A stretch of DNA of 64,000 nucleotides, taken from assembly GCA_036874045.1 (NCBI GenBank), contig CM072341.1, positions 1,624,501-1,688,500 of the forward strand. The letters run 5' to 3'. The DNA comes from Cymodocea nodosa. Its lineage: Eukaryota; Streptophyta; Magnoliopsida; Alismatales; Cymodoceaceae. Below the pieces are notes generated by a model. The model searched no databases, was not told where the DNA came from, and saw nothing but the letters and a program-made list of their open reading frames with translations. Numbering within the stretch: position 1 is the first letter of the stretch; each line of letters opens with the position of its first letter. The translations under genes were made by a program, and so were the position numbers. Shown piece by piece: positions 40,801-52,800 of the stretch.

Positions 40801-43800
40801 AGAAAAATGCCAAAATTCAATTCTAGCATTTTCAAGGTGTTTGTATATTTTGAAAATGTTGAAATTGAATTTTGACATTTATCAACATAGATGAGGGTGT
40901 TTATTTGCATTTTCTGCCCTCTCCCCCACTAAATCCCACAAAAAACCCTTGACTTTCCCATCATCGCCCATTGGTTTGCCTCCTCCAAATCAAGATGCTT
41001 GCAAACATTCGACAAGGCCAATAGTGAAAGAAACTATGATATTGTGCACAAGTTCTCCCTAAGAAGCACTCAAAAAGAGCGATTTCACAGTGAGAAGGTT
41101 GAGTTCCTTGGCTGTCTGCTTTTGTTTGACAATGAAGGGGATGGTTATCTTCTTCAAGAGGTTGTTGAGTTGACTCTGTTCACATCGAGCAATTGTGATG
41201 CCATTGAGGTTGTTGTGGGGAGGAAGTTGGATTCTATGTGTGTTGCTTGAATCATAGATCATCTTGTTGACAAGATGGTTTGGTATGAGAGTGAGGGAGG
41301 TTTAGACCTATTGTGTTTTGGGGAACGTCCAATTCCTAGAATTTAGCTAAGCTTGAATGAAGGGGCAATCATATGCTTGCAAGCACATACAAAGTGAAGA
41401 TGACATTGTTGACCAATCAATCATAGATCACTAAACAAAAGATCAAATTCTATAACAACTAATGATTTGTAGGAAACAAAAAACGCACTCAAGAAACTAA
41501 ACTATAAGAGTTATTGCAAATAGAAAGAGAAAAATTGTGAGACCCATAACAACAAAGATCAAGAAGAACCAGAAGTGATAGAACAAGACAAGTTTAGAGA
41601 AGTACAATAAAACAAAGAGGTGGTAAACAAATGATGGGTTCATGTTATAGGACATCTACTTCAACGAGTATTAGTGTTATAAGAATTTTAATAAATTTGC
41701 TGAATGTAAGAATTAATATTATAAAAAATCTATGAAAATTTTCTTCTATTCATCCTTATCAATTACTAATAATTAACAAGGATGAATAGCTGATCTATGA
41801 ATGTTATAATATCCAAGATTTTTCAACATACTTTTGAATTTTATAATAATTTATGAATATTATAATTTATAGTTAGTACATTAATTATGAACATTATTTT
41901 CTGTTATATGTACACACATCTAAATTTTAAATTATGTTATTTTTACTATATGTACAGATGCTAGAATTGAAATTGCTTTCTGTTCTTTTCTATTTCCATC
42001 ATTTTCACTCAATTTTCTCATTTTCCTTTCCATCACTTTCTAGATATACAAAACCCTCATAAATGTAATTCATTGTAAGTTTCTTATCTTCATGCATTAC
42101 ATGAAGAATGTTTGTGATAGGTTTTATGATGTGGACAACCTTCCTAGCATCCTCTCAAAAGGAATGACTGATCTTAGTCACTTTCCTTTTATGTAGTGTC
42201 TCACGATTGTGGTGTCTATACACATTTCTTAGATAAATCTTTAGCATTACCATAGATTCCTTTTAGTGTCTTTTGCTTTGACTTCTCTCTAGCATTGATG
42301 ATGGTATCAAGGCTGTCAAATCTTTAGCTGTATGTTTGAAACATATCAATAATTCCGTGGATTTTTTGACATGTCCACTGTAACTACCATTGCCACATTC
42401 TCATCTTGTACTCCTTTCAAAGCTGTGCATCTGCTCTCTGTCTCAAGCTTTAAATCTGCTTTGTCTGATAGTGGTGTACTTTATTGTCTTTTGAAGTGAC
42501 ACATTCAATTTATTGGAACAACATTTCTTTTTCAAAGTCAAATCATTCATTACTGCCAGGCTTCAAAAGTTCTTTGTGGTGTATTTTCTATAGCATTATT
42601 AGTTGCATTTGTTTGAATTACTAGTTTACTGCTACATAAATTCATGTTGATTTGTTAGTTTTGGTTCATTACTACCAATGCTTCCAATCTTTCACAAGCT
42701 TCAATCATTTTTTCCAGCGGTTGTCAGAGCTTTGACATTGAGGCGACAATCATCATTTGTAAAATGTAACATGTCAAATGCTTGGAGCCGAAATAGTTTT
42801 ATCATTTGGATGGTATGTCATGTATCTTTTGTCAGCTGTTTGCTCTGTCGACAAATTTCAATACTGGATATACACATTGAGGTCTTCAGCAACTGATGAT
42901 GTTGACTAGTTCTTTTTTGTTGTAGACTGTTTTATCTGTATTTCATATGATTCATGTGGCTGATCCCACAATATGCTTAAGGCTTTGATTTTTTTGCTGA
43001 GATTGTGAAGGTCTCTGTTTACTTATATTGCAGACATGTTTCTTCCGTCAATTTGGTACTGGCGTCGTACGTGCAGACTACCTCACCCTTCGTATGGCCT
43101 TTATCATGGTATGTAATGATTTTTCAAAGGTTTCTCTTATGTTGATCCTATATCCACATATTTATTTCCTTGATTTATCAGAAATCATCAGAGTTTCCAA
43201 CTCTACTTGGATTTCAAATTCTGACCAGTTTTAGAATAACATTCCCTTTCTTTTCTTTTCTTTTATTATTTTTTAAAATTTTGTACTGTGGAGCTGATCT
43301 TCCATGGAAGTCTATGCTATGATAAGCCTGGTACATAGGACTAATAGGTGAAATAATTTACTCCATAGGAGATGGAACAAACCCTTTTCTGGCACAGGTT
43401 TGGTTGCAGTTTTGTTTTGACGCCTTAAAATAAGCTGTGCCTAATGGTGCCCAAAAAATATTTATTGTTGTGTTTAAAAGTCACAACCATATCTTCCCTT
43501 ATAGCTTCTGATTTTGCAATCTTTCTTGATTATGACAGAATCATAATCTTACACCACATTATGATTTTCATGGCTATATGATCCGGTCTATGGAGGAAGA
43601 ATTTAAGATGATTGTTGGCATAAGGCAAGTCCTTATCATTCATTGGTTCTGATTCATCTGTATCTATTGCTGCATTCCTCTTTTGCTTGATGTTTTTTGA
43701 TAATGGTAGTGTTTTTGTTTAGATTCAAACTTTAGGATTACTTTCCTTATAATGAAGTGGTAGACCAGCCTTTGTTGGATGGAAATCAACTCATTTTTAT

Positions 43801-46800
43801 ATGTGGTTAAAGTTAAATCACCAGATAATATATTATTATCAAATAAAAATATACACTTTTGGCACGAAGAATGCTGTACTTTCTCTTTATTTTGAGGAAT
43901 AAAGCTTTGTTAAAATTTGAAATTTTGTGCAATTACTAGTTGGTCATTTGTTACTTGTTAAAGATCTTATGTTTTGATGATGATGATTATTTTAAATTTA
44001 TGTAAAACTTGAAATTAAAATTAAAGAAGTTTTAATATAACTACATAATTTTTCACAAGTGCAAACATAATAGAATAAGTCCATAAGATTTAGGTAAATT
44101 TCATGAAGATTCGTGATGTTTGCGTAAATGTAACGAAATTAATTTGACTTTCATGGTTGCTCGTGAGGTTTATGTAAATCTAATGAAATTAGTTCATTGT
44201 GTTTAGACATATGACCTTTACGAGAGTTTGTGGTGTTCATGTAAACTCAGCAGAATTAATTTATTGTGCTTAAACTTGTAAACTCTATAATATGCTTGTG
44301 TTGTTTATATAAATTCAACAAAATTAATTTGTTGTGTTTATTTTTTCCATATTTATGTATGCTCATATTGTTCATGTAAATCCAACGAAGTTAGTTTATT
44401 ATATTTAACCTTTGCGCACATAAACATATGTTTGTGGACTTTACGTAAATTCAACAAAGTTAATTCTTTGTGTTTAACTTTTCTGTACATAGATGCTGTT
44501 GTATTGGAATGATAACAAATCCAAACGTAACAGAGTAATTTCATTATGTTTATACAAACTCCATAGATAAAATGTTACATTTCTCGTTGAACTTTATTTT
44601 TATAATTTTATGATTATTGTTTCAGGTTATCTAACAAATTTTATGGAAGTTAGTTTTACAAAAAAAATTCATTTTACATTTTTATTATAGGAACAATATA
44701 ATGAGGAATGTCATGAGAGTTGATGTTGACCAAATCAAAAGTCACAATGAATTAAAAAGAATGTGTAGTTTAAAAATTAAAATTCAAACTGAACAAAATT
44801 TTTAAAAATAGTGGAAGAGTGTTGATCAACCCACACTTTTTATACTCATGGCTAAAGAATTGGAGATCATGAATTGAACATGCATTTGGTCATGTATGTG
44901 TGTACATAATTATAAAAATGTGTAAATGTTGAGGTGAAGAAATAACACAAAACTAGAAAGCTGAACATCAAAACATTCGAGAGAGTATAGCTGATCAATT
45001 CTTAGAAAAATGTGAAGATTTAAGTCATTCAAAATTAGGTTTTTTCAACTCGATTGAATTTTAATCATTTTGAGAAAAATGAATATTTTTCGTATGTTTT
45101 GATTAGTTGAAGTTTTTTTCTTATGTTTTAAAGTTTTTTTAAAAAACCTATTCCACTTAAGGTGTAAGCGGAGGATGAATCTAACAAAAATTCGTTAGTT
45201 TGTGGTGTTTAATCATCAAAAGAGAGATTTTTTTGTGATATTTACATGAACACAATGAGTACTTTACCTCGTTAGTTTGTGGTGTTAAGGTGAACTCAAT
45301 GGAGTCGGTGCTCTGTTACCTTGTAGTGTTTGTCCTTAAGTTACGGTTAGTGCTATCTTATTGGTTTAAATGTAATTTTTATAAGTAAAGAAGTAATTTT
45401 CGAATTAGATTCTAATTAGATCTAGTAATTTTTATAATGTAATCCACAATGAGTGGTTGAAATTAGATTTTAAGTTACTATAGATAGAATACAATGTTTA
45501 TTGGTTAAATTGCTTACTCCATTAAGTTACTACTTAACTCAACAGATTAAGTTTGTTGAGTTACAGATAACTCAACAGACTACTTTTGTTAAGTTATAGA
45601 TAACTCAATGAGTAATTTAGTAATTTACTATTACTATTGTTGTTTACATAGGAATGTGATCATCTATTGGGTGATACCAAATAATGCAAACAATATTATA
45701 CACTCTTTGAATACTAATTATATTAGATTTAACATTAAGTAATTTTAGCATTTAAATACTTTAAATAATAAACAAGTTAAACATGATTTTAGAGATTTAA
45801 ATTAATTGGTTTCAAAATAACGTCATACGATTTTATACTAACTAAAATAAAATAAACACAACATTTAACAATTACTAACACATAATACAAACACTAACGA
45901 TGTAAACACAGAACTTAATCAAATAAATGTAAACATATATGTTCCTTAAGGTGGACGATTGAGATATGAAAAATTCTTTATTGAAAATAAAAGATTTCCA
46001 ACACTACATGCAATGCGGTTATACATCTGAAAATTTAATTACTTACTATCAAACGCTCTTCTCCCTATTGGATTGCAAATTTAAACTTTTGTAAGATGAT
46101 TTCCTTTTCAGTAAATTATGATCAACCTGAAATTAAAGCTAGAAACTTTAACTATTTTTTGAGAGATGATTTGATGCTTGGTAAAAAAACATTACTTTTC
46201 TATGACGCGATCACTTTTTTACAATGGTTGTCAGTCACTATAGTTTGCTTGAATTCGACCTAACTCTGGAAATTATCTTTATAGACCTTTGATGAATGGT
46301 AGATAGTGGTGGGAGATATCTCAAGTATTGCCTTTCTCCCCTCATCTTTTGATTTCTTTCAGTCTTTTTATATTTCTCTTTTGTAATAACTGTTGTCAAA
46401 ATGGCTAGTTGAATTTTTCTTTTTTGTGTATCGACGATTGTAATTGTTCTTTCGTTTCATGATAGAGATCATGAGCTTGAATCATGTAACGTGATATTCC
46501 TATATATTTACTGCAAACGGCTCATAATCACACGTTAGATAATAACTGGTCTGTGAAATTATTATAACTCAATGGACTTATTCCGTTAACTACTAATTCA
46601 ATGGTCTGTTAAGTTATATTGTAACTCAACGAACTTGTGCAGTTCTACAGTTTAATAAAGCAATATGTATATAACATTTAATATTTAATAATATGCAAAA
46701 GAAGTAATTTTTAATCATTCATAAATGATACTTAATTAACGTTAATTTCTTGAAATTGTGCATATTTTTTAATTAAGTTTTATAATTGTATAAATGTAGC

Positions 46801-49800
46801 ATAATGATTTAATTCTCATCTGATAAGTTAAATATTATATCATTAACTATTAATATTATGCATAATTTTATTCTAAATAGGTGTCGAGTTAAAGAAAATA
46901 ATGTTGTTACATTAGGTTGTGGAGTGAACCAAAAATTCTAAATACATAGTGGGATACTTGAGTGGAGCTCAAAGAGTGAATGTACTTAGGTTGGAGAACT
47001 ACTATAAATCTTTGTGTTATTTCTTTATAGTTTTGTAAATTTTTGATAACAATTTCTCAAATTATTTTTTATTCTCCACAAACTGTAATTAATTTAAAAA
47101 GATGGTAGACTATTTGATTCACCATTCTTTTTAAGCAGTTTCAATTCAACAAGTAGGTATCAGAGTAGTGTTTTTTGAGCTCTTTGTGTTTTAAATGGTT
47201 GCTTTCAATGCAGAATGACGTAGTTTCCATAGGCTACCATTATTTGATGATACTCATTATGTTTATTGAAAATAAAAGATGATTATTTTCATACAATCAA
47301 TAGATTTTGACCTTTAAAACACATTTGTAGAGAAAATAGATCAAATTATAAAATCCTATGTATAGTGGACGGATAAAGAAAAGAAGCAATAATTAAACGT
47401 TAAAGGTATGAACATATTTTTCTGTGCTCTCTTACAATTAGTTTAATAAAGTTTTTGCTTGTAATACTACATATGATATATGATATGTACTAGAAGTTTC
47501 CAATGAATGTACAAATTAGATTAAGGAAACCAAAATTAATATATTAGTGTATCAATATGAATTATTTAAGATGCGTGATAATGAGACTATTTTTAAGATA
47601 TTTTTCAAGTTCTTAATAATAGTTAATTTTTTGAGAGCATAAAGTAAGGAATGTTCAGAAGACGAATTGGTTAGGAAGATCCTTTACTCTCTCATTGTTG
47701 AATGGAAGTGGAAAATGACTATAATTAAGGAAGCCAAAGATCTTAAATAACTACTTGTTGAATGAATTGATTGAAAATTTGTCTGTATACGAAGTATGGT
47801 TGAAGGCTAACTAACAGGATGCAAAAGACAAGAATCAGAGAAAGAAAGAATTGAAATTCAATGTAAGTTTTGATTTTGATTTAAATATTAATTTTGACAA
47901 AAATTTATTATTGTTTGGAAATTCAAAAGGCTTAGAAGAAAAGAAGAAATCTTTGGAATGCAAACACTTCCAAGAAATTAAAGGAGAGGATTGAGATTCC
48001 TATCTTGTTAGCTTAAACTAATTTTTTTATAAAGAAACAAGTAATCTTCTGAACAAGATTTAAATCTAGTAAATATGTTCATTAAATTTACTGTAAGTGT
48101 ACAGTGTTAGTTGTAAAAAAATATACAAGAATAGGTCGAACTACAGAGAGTGATTAAAATCAATTTCTAGAATACTATGATATAAGTGCAGTGTTGTACT
48201 AACGAAACCTCTTACTTTATTAAGTTACTACTTAACGAACTAAATTTGTTGAGTTAACAAATAACTCAACGGACTGCTCTTATTGTTTAGAATAAAAAAG
48301 TGCATAATATTAGTGGTTAATGAATGGTTAATTACATGATATTTAACTTATCATATAAAAATTAAGTCATTATATCATAATTATATGATTATATGTTTTA
48401 ATTACAGAATATATATAATTTCAAGAAATTAGCGTTAATTAAATATCATTTTTGAAAGATTGAAAACTTAATTTACGTGTGGTTCTATAGTATTAAACAT
48501 AATATATTTTATTTTTATATATTTGTATCATGTATAGTGCACGGTAACAATTTGTTGAGTTAGTATTCTTTTCGTAAAAAGATCATATGACAACTCGTTG
48601 AGTTACAAGTTTAAAATGTAAAAAGATCACATGAAAACTCGTTAAGTTAACGGGCAAAACTGTAAGTTGTATATTTAAACTTGTTAAGTTAGCATTATGC
48701 ATGTGTTGAATTTAAAGTTTACTAATGTTATATTATGTCACGTGAGTTGCACATGTTTAACTCGTTAAGTTAACATAATTATACATATTAAGTTATTTTA
48801 TTAAACTCTAAGATAATGCGTTAGGTTAGCATTATAAACTTATAAGTTATTTCTTTATTGCACATAATATAGATATTATTGTTTATATATGCGAGTCCGT
48901 TGAGTTAAGTTCACTTAACGAGGTTAGTTTGTTGAGTTATAATTAAGTCAACTGTTTGGATTTTCCCAGCACGACACCAGAATATCTGATTAGATCTCCA
49001 ATAATATACTAGAAAAACTTGGATTTGTTAACTTCTATTTTTACTTAATTAATTTATCTTTATGCCTATTCTTTTTCTTTTAGAAGTAAACAAACAACCT
49101 TTAATATAATTTAGATATTAATTCCAATTTATACTTTAACTGCAAGTGCACAGTGTTTATTGTATTAGTGTGCAAGTACAGGTCGATCCCACAGGGAATT
49201 GCTTAAGAATTGAGAAGTATTCGTTTGTTAATAATCAAATTTGTATCTTCAATAAGCCTTCCGTTGAATTACAGTTAACTCAATGGACAAAGTTCGTTTA
49301 GTTATGGCTAACTCAACGGACTAACCTCGTGGACTTAAGTTAACTCCACGAGTCTGTATTTTCTTTTTAATACTGCTATTTACAGAGAAATTCAGCCAAC
49401 CATTGGGCGATTTCACAGATTGTAAATAACATCAATTAAGCTCTTTAATGTTAGTAAACACTGAATTTATCATTAAGCATACTAACATTCAGATAATTCA
49501 AATATTAACCATTAAAATCTTTAAATTTTTTGAACGAATCAATTTCAGTAAACTGTAAAACTAAAATAAACATAAAACAATCACAACACTGACAAAGATA
49601 ACATTAATCACGATACAACACAAATAATACAACACTCAAATACAACATACAAACACAGATAAATTGTTTTTGGTATTTTTGCTTTAATATGAACATGGAA
49701 ATAAGCGAAATGTGAAATGTAAAGTAATCTCAATCAATAGTAAATGCTTCCGTCACTACATACGACGCGATTACACCATTGAAAATTAAACCACTTACAA

Positions 49801-52800
49801 TTCTGTCTCCTCTCCTTATAGAATTGCGAGTCCAGAATTGCAAGATGATCTCCTCTTCAGCATACAGGCATCAACCTGAAGCCAATGCTAGAAGCTTTAC
49901 GATCTTCTGAAATATGAGTCGGCGCTTGGTGAAAATGACTTCTCTTCCCGTGACGCGATCACTCATCATAGTGGTTGTCAGGCACTGTGTTTGGCTCGGA
50001 ATCGATCTGACATCAAGAAAGTATTCTCACAGACCTCTGATGGTTAGTGATTATGGAGGTGGTAATGATGGTTGGTGTGATACTTTAGAGAATTATCGAT
50101 ACTGTCTGTAGAAAGCTCGGTGCTCCTCTGTACACACTGGCCATCCATCGATCACACACACTTTACTTTTTTTTCTTCTTTTATTTTATATTTCTTCAGT
50201 GGTAACTGTTTCTGTTTGAATGGTCGGTTGGATTTCCTTCATTCATATCAACGACGATGTTTTCTTCTCCTTGTGCGATACGTGCAATCGTGGTTTTTCT
50301 TCCAACTGTCCTGTATCTGCAACTGCTACAGTGGTATATTAGAAAATAAATAGTCCGTGGAGTTACAGATAACTTAATGTACTTTCTTCATTGATTTAAC
50401 TATAAAACACGTGCATAAATTTAACTATCCGATGCTCAAGTGCATTTCGGATATTTATAAACTTAACCATCCGATGCTCAGATACATTTCAGATAGTTAT
50501 AGATAACTCACTGATATATAACTTAAGTAAATCTACCAGATCTTGACACGTGTTAACAACAGTTTAATAATAAAATAAATATTTCGAAGTGTTACAGGTC
50601 TAACTATCCGATGCTCAGATGCATTTCGGATAGTTAGAGATAACTCACCGAAAATCCACTTAAGTTACTTTCCCAGAATATGACACGTGTCCATAGCTAT
50701 TTTATAAATAAAAAGAGATTTCAGAGAGTTACACATATAACTGTCTGATGCCCAGCTGCAATTTTGGATAGTTATAGATAACTCACCGAAAGTTTACTTA
50801 AGTTATGTATTATGGTTTCGACACGTGTACTTCAGGAAATAATAAAATATTCTTTTAAAACATAATTGTTCGGCAGTTTAAACATAACTATCCGATACAT
50901 GTTCAGTCTGTTAAACATAACTGTCCGAAATATGTTCGGTATGTTAAACATAACTGTCCAAAATATCCAAAAATTCGGATACTTAAGAATTTCACAGCCT
51001 GCAACTTACCGACAATTTAGAAATATACTAAATTAACATTAATTTCCCTAATTTAAGTAAATTCTTTAATTAAAGCTTATAACAGTGCAATTATAACATA
51101 ATGACTTAATTCTCATATGATAAGTTAAATATTATGCAATTAACTATCATTTAATCGTTAATATTATGTACTTTTTCATTCTAAACAATTCCCTCATACC
51201 TAAATTTTGCTAGTCTTTTAGCAAACTAAGATCTAATTAATTGATTTTTCTAAAAGTGCCAGAATTAATTCTTCCCCTTTTTTATAGAATAACATCAATT
51301 AAGCTTTTAGAATTAGTTTATATAGTATTTATCATTAATAAATATTATATAGAAGTAGAAGTATAGTGCATTTACACCTACTACCAAGCACTGACTCCTA
51401 TAAGAACTCTGGAGTTAACTGTGTTTGGGTGGGAGCAGAACCAGGATGGGTGACCACTTGGGAAGTTCTCGTGCAATGCCTATGGGCAATAGTGTTGGCT
51501 TTGCTCAAGCATTGGCAAGCTGTAGCTGTGTGCACCACTTACCAAAGTAGGCCTAGTAAGGCCCCCTACAAGCTTTCGTCTCCTTGGATACTCCTGGTGT
51601 ATACCAGGTTGTTTGAGTGTCCATTGAGATTCACATGTTATCACCTCTATAGATACTTCTGGTGTATACCAGGCTGTTTGAGTGTCCATGAAGGTTCACC
51701 TTCTATCACCTCTAAAGATATTCTTGGTGTTCACCAAATTGTTTGAGTGTCTAAGGAAGACCCTTAAAAAAAAAAAAAAAAAAAAAAGATTGGTTGGATA
51801 TTCTTCATTTGTATCAAAGATAGTGATTTCTTTTTTATTCCATGAGTTAAATCCTACGTGATATGTGCAATCGTAGTTTTACTTCGAATTTCTTGTTTCT
51901 GTAATTGCTCATAATTGAATATTAGAAAATAACTAGTCTGTAGATTTAGTGTAACTCAATGGACTTACTTCATTGACTTAAGTTTAACTCAACAGATTCG
52001 TTCAGCTCTGTAGTTTAATAAATCAAATATTTTTATAACATTTAATATTTAAAATGTAAAAGAAATAATTTTTAATTATTTAAAAGTTGACGTGTGAAAT
52101 AATTCTTAACTTTACAAGGTTTCGTAAATTTATGTGAGTAACATTACGAGGGTTTGTAAACTTAAGTGAATAACTTTACGAGATTTCATAAACTTCTATA
52201 AAACCACGTGTATTATGCTTTCAATTTTTCAGAAATGATATTTAATTAACGTTAATTCCTTAAAATTATGCATATTCTTTAATTAAGACATATAATCGTA
52301 TGTTTATAATATAATAATTTAATTTTCATATGATAATCCAAAACTAATGTTGAAAACTTTGAACTTCTAAGAGATGATTTGGTGTTTGATGAAAAAATAT
52401 TTCTTTCTTGCGTTGTGATCATTCATCCACAGTAGTTGTCAGTCATCACAGGTTGCTCGAAATTGATCTGACTCTGGAAATTATCTCCACAGACCTATAA
52501 TGAATGATATTCGATGGTGAAAGATATCTTAAAAAACGTTTGACACTTTTTGTAGTAAGCGTGGTTATCTTTCCTCTTTCTCGATTTCTTTCAATCCTTT
52601 TATATTTCTTTTCTTTTAATAACAATTGATGGTGTCAACATGATTGGCTGAATTCTTCTTTCCTATACATCAATAATTGTACTTGCTTCTTCATTTCACG
52701 ATAGAGATTATAGACGTAAATCGTGCAATGTGGTGTTTCGATACATTTCCTGTAACTACTCAGAATAACATATTAGATAATAACTAGTCTGTAGAGTTAA

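Larger units (their letters stand above)
27325..42717 (+). other. MLO intron 5, 15.4 kb
   Basis: The donor is CGTG|GTATGA, and the acceptor TTCCAG|CG gives the split Ala195. The intron holds a copia element nested in a gypsy-type LTR, an RTE LINE fragment, a hAT remnant, LTR remnants, a 33 bp minisatellite and a Harbinger-like fragment. The stretches 27,330-28,550, 35,750-36,100, 39,250-40,170 and 42,070-42,700 are AT-rich intron with nothing recognisable. Confidence 0.85.

Noticed and set aside
49914-50353. Two adjacent open frames in the gypsy-type LTR as a small gene
   Set aside because: They follow the LTR text that recurs, without open frames, in the sister copies near 46 kb and 52 kb.
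51366-51482. Functional 5S rRNA gene
   Set aside because: Diverged in its first half, single copy, and fused to a body with a poly(A) tail; a retroposon head fits better.
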